Positions 1 through 9,422 of a stretch of DNA of 64,000 nucleotides are shown in pieces. A model generated the notes under the pieces. That model saw only the letters and a program-made list of their open reading frames with translations, ran no database searches and was not told the DNA's origin. The position numbers and the translations under genes were made by a program. Position 1 is the first letter of the stretch. Each line of letters opens with the position of its first letter. The stretch comes from Amphibalanus amphitrite (lineage: Eukaryota > Arthropoda > Thecostraca > Balanomorpha > Balanidae). The DNA lies in contig NW_024882039.1 of assembly GCF_019059575.1 (NCBI RefSeq), positions 393,819 through 457,818 of the forward strand. Direction: 5' to 3'.

Positions 1-711
1 GGCAAAGCTGAAAATGCAGTTCGCACGATCAAAAACCTCTGGCGTAAAGCTCTGGCTGCCGGGGAGGATCCACTCTGGGCGCTACTGATGTGGCGGAACG
101 CACCGAATGAAATCACCGGAGTTTCTCCCGCTCAGCTTATGTTCAGTCGCCCGTGCCGTACTTTTCTTCCGACTGCTCGATCAACTTTGGCCTCAGCACC
201 CCCAGTTCCCGTCCGTGAGGCCCGGATAAAAGCGCAACAAACCCAGGCGACGTATTTCAATCGCGGCACCCGACCCCTCCGGGCTCTCATCGAAGGCGAG
301 ACCGTCCGCATGCAATTGCCGGGTCAGTCCACGTGGTCACCCGGTATCTGTTTGCGATCAGCGGGAGACCGATCCTATCTGGTCAGAGTTGACAACTATG
401 TGTATCGGCGTAACCGCCGCCATTTGCTCGCTACTAACGAGGATCCGAGCGTTGCCCATGACCCACCAGAGAGGCCTCATGACCAGTACCACCTACCGCC
501 TTCCCGTCTCTCTCGGGACCATTCGTTCTCGCGGCCAGAGTCTCCCCGTACGCCGCTGTCCACCTCGGACACCGTAGGAGGTGGGGACGCGTCGCCGAGT
601 GTTCACGGCAGGGGAAATGTCTCTGCCTCATCGCCACTCTCTCCGCCGCCTGTGCGCCGCTCTGGTCGCATCTCGCAACCTCCACGCTATCTGCAGGATT
701 ATGTGCCGTAA
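1..711 (+). CDS. Gypsy-type retrotransposon pol, integrase C-terminal part (partial)
   Basis: The reading frame is open from the first base of the window and ends with TAA at 709-711, so the gene is cut by the window edge. The first codons read GKAENAVRTIKNLW, the stretch that follows the catalytic glutamate region of a Ty3/Gypsy integrase (compare GHAEACVKTAKKL in the complete element at 8,339). Then come the ALLMWRNAPNE/GVSPAQLMF motif, typical of Gypsy integrases, a small beta-rich domain (about residues 90-140) and a Ser/Pro-rich tail ending RRSGRISQPPRYLQDYVP. A 3' LTR follows 179 bases later. The element differs from the one at 4-9.4 kb. It is probably intact at this end, but its 5' part is outside the window. 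Confidence 0.9.
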   Translation, partial: GKAENAVRTIKNLWRKALAAGEDPLWALLMWRNAPNEITGVSPAQLMFSRPCRTFLPTARSTLASAPPVPVREARIKAQQTQATYFNRGTRPLRALIEGETVRMQLPGQSTWSPGICLRSAGDRSYLVRVDNYVYRRNRRHLLATNEDPSVAHDPPERPHDQYHLPPSRLSRDHSFSRPESPRTPLSTSDTVGGGDASPSVHGRGNVSASSPLSPPPVRRSGRISQPPRYLQDYVP

Positions 712-889
712 ACGGGACGGATTATCCGTCGATTTGTTTTGTCGTTTGTCAGCGTGCATCCGTTTTGTTTTCTTGGTGTCCCATTTCTCATCGTTATTTG
801 TCGGATGTGCTTTGTGTGTTTAAATGCATCAGGAATGTTACTTGTGTGAAGGGTTTCATATTAGCTCGTTTTTTGTCGAGAAAGGGAGA

Positions 890-1079
890 TGTGACGTTGT
901 GCAAATGTATTGCGCGTGCCTTGCAGTGTGTGACGTCATGCGGCCGATCCTAGCAGTGTGTGACGTCATTCGTCCGACTGACCTTGATACAATAAACAAG
1001 CAGTTAGCGGCTGACCGGCGCGCTGCTCGCTACTGGTTCTCTGTGTTTTACGGTTTCACGGCTATTAGGACACGTGACA
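890..1079 (+). repeat. Probable 3' LTR of the first Gypsy element
   Basis: A purine-rich tract (GAGAAAGGGAGA, 878-889) that looks like the polypurine tract directly precedes TGTGACGTTG, and the unit would close at GTGACA, giving TG...CA ends and 190 bp. It carries an AATAAA signal near 991. It also has two copies of AGTGTGTGACGTCAT (about 934-966), each with the palindrome TGACGTCA, a CREB/ATF-type site. The 5' LTR is outside the window, so the exact ends and the TSD cannot be confirmed. Confidence 0.65.
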
Positions 1080-1214
1080 GATGTCAAAATCAAACACAAA
1101 TTTCTTTGCGATGAAGTAATTGCTGGAGAAACGGTTTTCACGGCTCTGATTTTCAAAGAACGCCCATCAAGATGGCTATCTCAACTCAATTCTAATGTTA
1201 AGGTGGGACAGTCC
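1080..1214. mobile_element. Right end of a TTAA-type MITE (truncated)
   Basis: The segment ending CTAATGTTAAGGTGGGACAG, then TCC and TTAA (1,215-1,218), matches the right end of the 447-bp MITE at 25,509-25,955, which ends CTAATGTTAAGGTGGGATGG, then TCACT and TTAA. Its left part is absent; the Gypsy element to the left probably interrupted it. No coding potential is seen. Confidence 0.5.
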
Positions 1215-1218
1215 TTAA

Positions 1219-3277
1219 GAAGAAATAAAACAATTCGAAAACATACATTTTCCCCAAATATCGCGTTCCATTTCTTCCTGTTCAGTTGTTAGGAAAGTGG
1301 TAAATTTCAAGGTTGACGGCTAAAAAACGAAACAGGAGGAACAGAGCAGGAATCACCAAGACGTGTGCCGCGCCGATGCTGTAGATAAGGGGTGAGCAAC
1401 AGAACCAGCATACCTAACGATTTTGATTAGTGATAAATATTTGTCTCTAAATGAAAGACTATTAGTAACTCAGGCAAGCCTTCTAATATAGGTATCGACA
1501 GGGTTGCGGTAAAAGGTACAATCGATGGCACATTACGATTATTCTGAGTTGGGTAACAACACTCTTCAGATGCCTACCATCAACAACCTCACTATCTCCT
1601 ATATGGGAGCTATATCATCTGATTCCAGCGCCCTGAAAACAAACAGGTTATCACCAAAAATCTCTGTATTAGCGCCTACCGAGTACCGACATATGCTGAA
1701 TGACGCTATCAATACCCGACATTTGTAAAAGGTGATTCGCCACACAGCCCGCCGGCGTCTGAGGGGTTGAATCAGTGAGCCAGATTGCCAGCGACTCACC
1801 GCTGAACTACCGGGCATAACAAAACGGACGATGCGACATGACTCAGAGATCATCACAGACGCGACGACAAATGTAACCGAAAGGCATCTGAGCTCGTGCG
1901 GAACCCTCGTTCAGATACGTAATATCGCTATCTGCCACCTCGCGGTTCCCTTGTCAAGCCGAACTCATAGGCGGCGGAACGGGGAGGGCACCGCGGCACC
2001 GTGCCCCCTTTGATTTTGGCATTTTAGCATTAGCCCTATGGGCGTTGCATGGAAAGAATGGGACCAAAATTCGGCAGTGCCCCCCCCCCCCTTAATTGAA
2101 GGTATCCCGCCGCCACTGGCCGAACTGATGACACGCAATGGCCAGTCAGTCACAGCTCAGCTTCCTGCGGAACAGGAAGACACATTCAGTGAGAGTCGGT
2201 GGTCATTGACTGTGTCAATATTATTCACACGGTGACTAAAGAACGGTTATATTGCGCCATTAATGTTGCCAATAGCAGCACCACCAATCTTTTGAACTAA
2301 AATCACTTGACATCATTAGCGGCGGAACACCTTCAATTAAGGGGGGGGGGGCACTGCCGACTTTTGGTCCCATTCTTCCCATGCAACGCCCATAGGGCTA
2401 ATGTTAAAATGCCAAAATCAAAGCGGGGCACGGTGCCCCGGTGCCACCCCCGTTCCGCCGCCTATGCTTGACATCGGTGAAAAGAAACCCTCTAGCTTTT
2501 TTCCAAGCAATACGCGAAATAGAGGGATTAGAAAAACCGAAAACCCAAATATTAGCACTAGATAACATTCTTAAATTTTGGCTAACATTTTTAAAGCATA
2601 CATCAGAGGAGCTGTTGGCGGCTTACCGTCGCGTCTGTGATGATCTCTGAGTCATGTCGCATCGTCCGTTTTGTTACGCCCGGTAGTTCAGCGGCGAGTC
2701 GCTGGCAATCTGGCTCACTGATTCAACCCCTCAGACGCCGGCGGGCTGTGTGGCGAATCACCTTTTACAAATGTCGGGTATTGATAGCGTCATTCAGCAT
2801 ATGTCGGTAGGCGCTAATACAGAGATTTTTGGTGATAACCTGTTTGCTTTCAGGGCGCTGGAATCAGATGATATAGCTCCCATATAGGAGATAGTGAGGT
2901 TGTTGATGGTAGGTATCTGAAGAGTGTTGTTTCCCAACTCAGAATAATTGTAATGTGCCATCGATTGTACCTTTTACCGCAACCCTGTCGATACCTATAT
3001 TAGAAGGCTTGCCTAAGCTAATAGTCTTTACTCTTTCATTTAGGGAAAAAGTCCTTCACTTATTAAAATCGTTAGGCATGCTGGTTCTGTTGCTCACCCC
3101 TTATCTACAGGCTACAGCAACGGCGCGGCACACGTCTTGGTGATTCCTGCTCTGTTCCTCCTGTTTCGTTTTTTAGCCGTCAACCTTGAAATTTACTACT
3201 TTCCTAACAACTCAACAGGAAAAAATGGAACGCGATATTTGGGAAAAATATATGTTTCCGAATTGTTTTATTTCTTC
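1219..3277. mobile_element. 2.06-kb foldback element with ~650-bp inverted arms
   Basis: Bases 1,219-1,866 recur as the reverse complement at about 2,629-3,277 with a few substitutions. Both outer ends are flanked by TTAA (1,215-1,218 and 3,278-3,281). A second, inner inverted pair (about 1,966-2,107 with 2,323-2,468) contains a C-run, a G-run and the phrase CCTATGGGCGTTGCATGG. Each outer arm holds a tRNA-like stretch (about 2,676-2,750 and its mirror) with a recognisable D-stem/loop and a TTCAACC T-loop-like heptamer, but no convincing anticodon arm. No transposase ORF is present; short ORFs are mirror copies of each other. I read it as a non-autonomous foldback or MITE-like element, possibly with a second one nested inside. 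Confidence 0.75.
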
Positions 3278-3281
3278 TTAA

Positions 3282-3498
3282 GCAGTTTGAACAAAAATAG
3301 AAGTCATTTCTCATTTGAAACTACCCCAATTATCACGATATGATAGTGCCCGTTATTGGCAATGTAGGTGGCAGCACCGTCGACTGCGACTTTTTCGCTG
3401 TAACTTCGACCTGCCCGAGCCTCGTCAAATCGCATTTTTACGCAAAACCAACTGCAGGGCTAGTGTTTTGGCATGCTCACGCCACTTTATATCTTTGT
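3282..3498. other. Intergenic, no recognisable feature
   Basis: Between the foldback element and the LINE relic I see only short unsupported ORFs. Confidence 0.4.
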
Positions 3499-3777
3499 CT
3501 AACGCGAATCTGTAAGAAAAACCCCTCTGTCGACACACCCTAATGAGGACTCGTGTCCCGCCTCGGCGCAGATGGAGCACGTGGGGGAGTTGGATCGGCA
3601 GTGCTGCTGGCGGTGTCCATAGCGCTGGCACCGCCGGCAGCGGAGAGGTTTGGGGAGGACAGCTCGGACGGGGAAGGAGAGGTAGGCAGCGAGGATGTAG
3701 GGGGGAGGTTCGGATTTTGCGTGTATTTGCAAATATGAAAGTGGTACCTGCGTTTCGCAAAAGTGACAAAAAAACAC
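3499..3777 (-). pseudogene. LINE ORF1 (zinc-knuckle) fragment
   Basis: A 92-codon minus-strand frame contains CRRCQRYGHRQQHC (C-x2-C-x4-H-x4-C) and then CSICAEAGHESSLGC, two CCHC knuckles with the CQRYGH signature seen in ORF1 (gag-like, RNA-binding) proteins of Jockey/I-type non-LTR retrotransposons. Upstream, residues around FPVRAVLPKPL fit the basic linker before such knuckles. No start-proximal domain and no pol ORF follow, so this is a decayed fragment. A cellular CCHC protein is less likely because of the isolation and the family-specific spacing. Confidence 0.6.
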
Positions 3778-4041
3778 ATTTGCCTTGCCGTGAAATTTAG
3801 TAAGTGCGCCAATGCAAATTCAAAATGGCGGGCGCAGCGTCAGGCCCGATCAGGCCCAAAAAGTTGACTTGAATTTAACTTCGTCCCGATCTGGCCTGAA
3901 GGTCCGATCAGGCCGGATCAGCCGCTCCGGTTCGCACTGGCATGCTGTCAGGCCGAACGCCTTTTTCAGCCTTTTTTGGAATGATTGGGCCTGAAGTGAC
4001 CGTGGTCGGAACCGGGCTTTAAGCGTTTCAAACGTTGTCAT
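3778..4041. other. Non-coding stretch before the complete Gypsy element
   Basis: Contains a short internal repetition of the phrase TCAGGCC(C/G)GATCAGGCC, and nothing that looks coding. Confidence 0.4.
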
Positions 4042-4046
4042 GATGT

Positions 4047-4314
4047 TGTTGTGTTTGTGTATAGGCCCCCCCCCCGAGGCCCCCTTCTTGGACCGCCTCT
4101 GCGGCCCCACTGGGCCCGGTGCCTGTGAGCGCCCCTGCCGGCGCCAGCTGACCGTGCGCGCCAAGCGGCGTGACTGGCGCACGGGACGTGGGCTGGCGCT
4201 CGCCATACTTGTTTACGTTTTGTGTTTCTCTTTCGGCTTAACGTATCGCAGCAAATAAATCGCTTTAATCCGTTTATATATTTCCATATCGAACCGATAA
4301 ACGACAACCAAACA
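4047..4314 (+). repeat. 5' LTR (268 bp)
   Basis: Begins TGTTGTGTTTGTG and ends CAACCAAACA, so it has TG...CA ends. It contains a run of 10 C, a GC-rich body and AATAAA at 4,254-4,259. It matches 9,149-9,417 apart from one C. It would act as promoter and start site for the element's RNA. Confidence 0.95.
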
Positions 4315-4375
4315 TGGCGCGGACGGTTAGTGGTTATGTGTGCGGATTTTAAAGTACAGTAAACAGTAATACGTG

Positions 4376-7300
4376 ATGAGTGACATTGATAAGCTGACCC
4401 AGCTGCTCCTGCAGCAGGCCGAACTGTCGGCGCAGCGCGAGGAGCGTCTCGGTCAGCTCGTGGAACGGCTAGTCGCTGATCGACAGCCGCCTGCTCTTGT
4501 CGCTGGGGACGATGCACTCCCCGCGACCCGGCCCACGGCGGCCGCCCCGCCCGTGCGACTGCCGGCTGCCGCGACACCGGCGCCGCATCTGTCATCATCT
4601 ACTTCGCTGCGTGACTTCGCCGTTTGGAGGGAGAAGCTGGATGGCTATATGCTTCTCACTGGCGCGTCATCACTACCCGTTACTGCCCAGCGAGCCGCTC
4701 TCCTAAGCCTCCTCGACGAGGACTGGCACCGGGTGCTGCGTTACGGCCTCAGCGTCACGGACGATTCTCCCCTCTCCGAGGTGGTGGACGCAATGGAGAG
4801 CCACCTCCGAAAACAACGCAGTGTCCTGGTGGACCGTCGAGCCTTCTACGCCCGGGTACAGGAGGAGGGCGAAAACTTTGATGAGTTTTTGTGCGATACG
4901 AAGGAACTCGCGGCGTTTTGTGACTTTTGCACGCATTGTTACGACTCACGTTTGCGTGATAAGATCGTGTGCGGCCTGCGAGATGAAGAAACAGTGAAAC
5001 GGCTGTTGGAGGATCCAGAACTCGACCTCAAGAAAGCCGTAGACATCTGTCGTGCGTCGGAAAACGCCCGCGCTACCTGCTCTGACCTCCGCGCGCCGAA
5101 CGCATCGCTGAACCGGCTGTCGGCGTACCGCCGGTCAAAGTCGCGTGATGCGCGCCCCGCGGCCCAACCCGGCGGGCGTTCCGCGGGTGCAGCTGGCGTG
5201 CGCCGCCCCCTGGCGCGCGATGTGCGCCCCGCGGCCCAACCTGGCGGGCGCTCCGCGGGCGCGGCCGGCGCGCGCTGCTGCCGCTGCGGGCGGGCCGCCC
5301 ACGCAGACCCGGCGGCGTGCCGCGCCACTAGCGCCACCTGTAACTCGTGCGGCCAGCGCGGCCACTTTGCAGTGGTATGTGTCCAGGTGGCGCGCGAGAG
5401 CACCGTTGCCCCCGTCGAGCACGCAGCACCAGAGCCGCACATCGGCCGTCTAATACGAGACGTCTATGTAAACGGCGTCTCTACACGGCCGACGCCTCCC
5501 GTGTCTGTTCGACTGTCTACCGCAGCTGGTGTGTTCACCATGGCGGCCCGGGCCGACTCCGGTGCCGAGGCGACAGTCATCGGAGAAGACAGCCTGTCTT
5601 CCATCTGCGTGGAACCAGCGCAGTTGGAGCCCTGTATCGGCCAGCCCTTCTCAGCAGTGGGGAGACACCCGCTCACCTGTATCGGGTCGTTCCAGGCTGC
5701 TCTGGAGCTGGGCGACCGATCGACCACCGCCGCCGTGTTCGTCATCAAGGAGATGACTGGCCTGCTACTCAGCTGGTTCGACTGTGTGGCGCTGGGGATT
5801 CTGCCGAGGGATTTTCCGGCACAGATCCGGTCTGTCGAGGACACACCGCGCCCCACTGATGACGCCACTCACTCTGGTGACGTCACACCCTCTGATGACG
5901 TCACACCCTCTGATGACGTCACACCGTCTGCACTGCCGGCCGCTGCCGGCTCTGCTCGATGCGCCAGCGACCGCCCTACCCCGTGTGAGACGCCGCGTGA
6001 CAGGCTCTGTCCGGCCACCGGGGCCGAGACGGGCGGGCCGGCGCCGCCGGCCGATGGACCCAGCCCGGCCGCCGGCCTCGGCGGTCCGCTGCCGGCCTGG
6101 AACAGCGACTCAGACCCACCGGAGGCGGTCCGTGCCGCTCATGCCGCCGCTCTGGTGCAGTGTTTCCCGCGCGTGTTCGGGCAAGATTCGACTCTCCGAG
6201 TCATGGACGGTGGCCCGATGAAGATCGAACTCCGGCCCGACGCGAGTCCGACGTCGGTCACCGCCGCGAGACCGATTCCCTTCGCCTGGCGGGCGGAGGT
6301 GAAGGCGCAGCTGGACGACCTGCTGAACCGCGGCATCATCGTACCCGTGGACTACCCGACGGAATGGTGTCATCCCATTTCGTGCGTGCCGAAGAACCCG
6401 TCCGGGTTTCGACTCTGCGTGGACCTGACGGGACTCAATCGGTACGTGAATCGACCCACGTACCCCTGCCGGTCTCCTCACGACGCCGTGACGAGTCTGC
6501 CCGCCGGGCACCGGTGGATGTCGACTCTGGACGCCAAGATGGGCTACTTCCAGGTGCCGCTCGCTGAGTCAAGTCAGGACCTCACCTGCTTCATCACCCC
6601 GTGGGGCAGGTTCAAGTTCGTCCGCTGTCCGATGGGATGTAGTGCGTCTGGAGACGAGTACAACCGGCGCGGCGATGCAGCGCTCGGCGACATCCCAAAC
6701 TGTGTCAAAATTGTTGATGACATCCTGGCCGTGGCACAGACGTACCGGCAGCACCTGCAGCAGGTGATCGAAGTTCTCCGGCGCTGTGACGACCGAGGAA
6801 TCACGCTGAACCCGCAGAAGTTCAAGTTCGCCCAGAATGAGGTCAAATTCTGCGGCTACAAGATCACACCGGCCGGCTACACCACCGACAATGAGAAGGC
6901 CCGCGCCATCGCTGATTTTCCGAGACCGGAAAACGTCACCGACCTGCGGTCCTTCATGGGTCTGGTGAATCAGCTGAGCGGCCTCACACCGGAGCTGGCA
7001 GGCTCGACTCAGGCCTTCAGAGACCTCCTCAAGTCGCGCCGGGTCTGGCGCTGGACTGAGCAGCACGAGGCAGCGTTTCTGCACACGAAGATTGTGCTGT
7101 CGTCACCGCCGGTGATGGCATTCTTCGACCCGCAGCTGCCGACCGTGCTACAGACTGACGCTGCTAAAACCCGAGGGCTGGGTTTTGCACTGCTCCAGAA
7201 GCACGGCGAGGACTGGCGTGTGGTCCAGTATGGCTCACGGTTCCTGACAGATACCGAGAGTCGGTATGCCGTCATCGAGGTGGAGCTGGCTGCTGTACTC

Positions 7301-9088
7301 TGGGCCTGCAAGAAGTGTCATGTCTACCTGGCTGGCATGCCGCACTTCGACCTGGTGGTCGACCACCGGCCGCTGGTGACCATCCTGAACTACAAGCAGC
7401 TCAACTCGATCGACAACCCGCGTCTGCAGAGGATGAGAGAGAAGTTGTCGGCCTACAGCTTCACCACCAGCTGGCAGAAGGGTTCGAGTCACGTGATCCC
7501 AGACGCGCTCTCACGAGCGCCCACCAGCGACCCCGCCGCCGACGACGACGGAGAGGTGGACGCAGCGGACGACCCGCTACACGCCTGCGTCATTGCCGCG
7601 CTGCAGGCCTCCGATCGGTCGGAAGACGGCGTCCAGCTGGCCCCGCTGATCGACTCAGCACTCGAGAGAGTCCGCGCCGCCGCCGAGCGCGACCCCGAGC
7701 ACCGGGCTCTCAGCGAGGTGATTCTCGCCGGATTCCCAGAGAACCGGCACGAGGCGCCCCCGGCAGTGCGAGCTTACTGGGGAGTGCGCCATCAGCTCGC
7801 CATCGACGACGGGCTGGTGGTATATGGCGCTCGGCTGGTCGTCCCGTCCGCCCTCCGGCGCGGCGTGCTGGAGAAGCTCCATGAATCACACCAGGGCGTC
7901 GACCGCACCAAGCGCCGTGCCCGGCTCAGTGTGTACTGGCCGGGCATAGACAAACAGATCGCTGACACCGTCGCCGCCTGCGCTCAGTGCCGTCAGCGCC
8001 TGCCCAGTCACGCTCGAGAGCCGATGTGGCGGGAGGACGGCGCACCGACGCGCGTCTTCGAATCAGTCTCGGCCGACTACTTCTCCGCTGGAGGACACAC
8101 GTACCTGGTGTACGTGGACCGGCTGTCCGGGTGGCCGTATGTCACTGTGTGTCCCCGCACGGCCTCGGCGGACCACCTGACGCGGCAGCTCCGACTGATG
8201 TTCTCGCAAACGGGCGTCCCGACCGTGTTCCGGTCAGACGGCGGACCCCAGTTTGCATCTGGCACGCTCCGCCGCTTCCTCCAGCGCTGGGACGTACGAC
8301 ATGAGATGTCATCACCGCACTACCCGCGCTCTAACGGGCACGCGGAGGCCTGCGTGAAGACAGCAAAGAAGCTGGTGCTGGCTGCGTCTTCATCGGGCCA
8401 ACTGGACGAGGACCAACTGGACCGAAGTCTGCTCGAACTCCGTAACACGCCCCGAGCAGACGGGCGGTCGCCGGCACAGGTGCTCTTTGGTCACCCGCTG
8501 CGCTCCGGAGTTCCCACGCACCACCGCGCCTTCGCTCCAGAGTGGCAGCGGGCGGCCGATGTCTGCGAGGAAAAGGCTGCCGAGCTCCAGGAGCAGGCCG
8601 TCAGGTGCTATAACAAGAGCACGCGCCGGCTGTCACCGCTCAAGATCGGCAGCCGGGTCGACCTTCAAGACCCCGCCACCGGCCGATGGAACCGGATTGG
8701 AGTGATCGTGGGCGTCGGTCAGAGGCGCACGTACCTCGTCAAGACGGCCAGCGGCAGGGTCCTGTGGCGGAACCGCCGCTACCTCCGCCCGTACCGGCCG
8801 CTTCTGACGGAGCCCACCCCGCCTGTGGCTCCGTCCGCCCCGCGCCCGCCCGCTGCGGGTGCGCCCCAGCCGCCGCCGCCGCCGCCGCTGCCAGAGCGCA
8901 CCGCTGTCGCCGCCGAGCGGGCAGTCCGACCCGCCGCTGGTGCGCCTGTTGTGTGCCGCTCGCCGCCGGTGTGGTCACCCGAGGTGGAGACGGCCGCCGC
9001 CGCCGCTCTCCCGCGTCGTTCTCAAAGGCAGCGCCGCGGTCCTGGTCGGCTCCAAGTTCGTTGGGGTGCGACCTCGTATGAGGAGTGA
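4376..9088 (+). CDS. gag-pol: Gag-Pol polyprotein of Gypsy element
   Basis: One 1,570-residue frame. I start at ATG 4,376 because the codon before it is GTG. Residues 1-35 form a Gln/Leu-rich coiled coil. About 75-240 is a helical gag-type domain. An imperfect duplication of DxRPAAQPGGRSAGAAG lies at about 260-300. Two zinc knuckles follow, one atypical (C301...) and one CNSCGQRGHFAVVC (about 322-335). The retropepsin DSGA has its aspartate near 394. After a linker with three DDVTPS repeats comes reverse transcriptase, with VDD aspartates at 781-782. RNase H has its first aspartate near 928. Integrase shows HHCC (H1169, H1172, C1202, C1205), D1234, D1288 and E1324 (35 residues between the last two). 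An SH3-like region and a Pro/Ala-rich tail close the protein. All key catalytic residues are present. Gag and pol share one frame, without the usual frameshift. Confidence 0.95.
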   Translation: MSDIDKLTQLLLQQAELSAQREERLGQLVERLVADRQPPALVAGDDALPATRPTAAAPPVRLPAAATPAPHLSSSTSLRDFAVWREKLDGYMLLTGASSLPVTAQRAALLSLLDEDWHRVLRYGLSVTDDSPLSEVVDAMESHLRKQRSVLVDRRAFYARVQEEGENFDEFLCDTKELAAFCDFCTHCYDSRLRDKIVCGLRDEETVKRLLEDPELDLKKAVDICRASENARATCSDLRAPNASLNRLSAYRRSKSRDARPAAQPGGRSAGAAGVRRPLARDVRPAAQPGGRSAGAAGARCCRCGRAAHADPAACRATSATCNSCGQRGHFAVVCVQVARESTVAPVEHAAPEPHIGRLIRDVYVNGVSTRPTPPVSVRLSTAAGVFTMAARADSGAEATVIGEDSLSSICVEPAQLEPCIGQPFSAVGRHPLTCIGSFQAALELGDRSTTAAVFVIKEMTGLLLSWFDCVALGILPRDFPAQIRSVEDTPRPTDDATHSGDVTPSDDVTPSDDVTPSALPAAAGSARCASDRPTPCETPRDRLCPATGAETGGPAPPADGPSPAAGLGGPLPAWNSDSDPPEAVRAAHAAALVQCFPRVFGQDSTLRVMDGGPMKIELRPDASPTSVTAARPIPFAWRAEVKAQLDDLLNRGIIVPVDYPTEWCHPISCVPKNPSGFRLCVDLTGLNRYVNRPTYPCRSPHDAVTSLPAGHRWMSTLDAKMGYFQVPLAESSQDLTCFITPWGRFKFVRCPMGCSASGDEYNRRGDAALGDIPNCVKIVDDILAVAQTYRQHLQQVIEVLRRCDDRGITLNPQKFKFAQNEVKFCGYKITPAGYTTDNEKARAIADFPRPENVTDLRSFMGLVNQLSGLTPELAGSTQAFRDLLKSRRVWRWTEQHEAAFLHTKIVLSSPPVMAFFDPQLPTVLQTDAAKTRGLGFALLQKHGEDWRVVQYGSRFLTDTESRYAVIEVELAAVLWACKKCHVYLAGMPHFDLVVDHRPLVTILNYKQLNSIDNPRLQRMREKLSAYSFTTSWQKGSSHVIPDALSRAPTSDPAADDDGEVDAADDPLHACVIAALQASDRSEDGVQLAPLIDSALERVRAAAERDPEHRALSEVILAGFPENRHEAPPAVRAYWGVRHQLAIDDGLVVYGARLVVPSALRRGVLEKLHESHQGVDRTKRRARLSVYWPGIDKQIADTVAACAQCRQRLPSHAREPMWREDGAPTRVFESVSADYFSAGGHTYLVYVDRLSGWPYVTVCPRTASADHLTRQLRLMFSQTGVPTVFRSDGGPQFASGTLRRFLQRWDVRHEMSSPHYPRSNGHAEACVKTAKKLVLAASSSGQLDEDQLDRSLLELRNTPRADGRSPAQVLFGHPLRSGVPTHHRAFAPEWQRAADVCEEKAAELQEQAVRCYNKSTRRLSPLKIGSRVDLQDPATGRWNRIGVIVGVGQRRTYLVKTASGRVLWRNRRYLRPYRPLLTEPTPPVAPSAPRPPAAGAPQPPPPPPLPERTAVAAERAVRPAAGAPVVCRSPPVWSPEVETAAAAALPRRSQRQRRGPGRLQVRWGATSYEE

Positions 9089-9137
9089 GACAACGTCGTG
9101 CAGTGTTTTTTTTTGTGTGTTTTCACGACTGTTGTCT

Positions 9138-9148
9138 CGAGAGGGAGA
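9138..9148 (+). other. Polypurine tract
   Basis: The run CGAGAGGGAGA lies immediately before the TG of the 3' LTR, the expected position for the plus-strand primer of Gypsy reverse transcription. Confidence 0.85.
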
Positions 9149-9417
9149 TGTTGTGTTTGTGTATAGGCCCCCCCCCCCGAGGCCCCCTTCTTGGACCGCC
9201 TCTGCGGCCCCACTGGGCCCGGTGCCTGTGAGCGCCCCTGCCGGCGCCAGCTGACCGTGCGCGCCAAGCGGCGTGACTGGCGCACGGGACGTGGGCTGGC
9301 GCTCGCCATACTTGTTTACGTTTTGTGTTTCTCTTTCGGCTTAACGTATCGCAGCAAATAAATCGCTTTAATCCGTTTATATATTTCCATATCGAACCGA
9401 TAAACGACAACCAAACA
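9149..9417 (+). repeat. 3' LTR (269 bp)
   Basis: Same sequence as 4,047-4,314 with one extra C in the C-run, and the same TG...CA ends. It supplies the polyadenylation signal. Confidence 0.95.
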
Positions 9418-9422
9418 GATGT

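Larger units (their letters stand above)
4042..9422 (+). mobile_element. Complete Ty3/Gypsy LTR retrotransposon
   Basis: Structure in order: target-site duplication GATGT (4,042-4,046), 5' LTR, a primer-binding-like TGGCGCGGACGGTTAG directly after the LTR (4,315), one long gag-pol ORF, polypurine tract, 3' LTR, and the second GATGT (9,418-9,422). The two LTRs differ only in the length of one C-run (10 versus 11), which implies a recent insertion. There is no env ORF and no chromodomain is evident. The ORF is uninterrupted, so this copy is possibly still competent. Its coding part is much more GC-rich than the surrounding AT-rich repeats. Confidence 0.96.

Noticed and set aside
4939..5442. Minus-strand and alternate-frame ORFs inside the Gypsy gag-pol
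   Set aside because: They are shadows caused by high GC; the plus-strand frame carries all the motifs.
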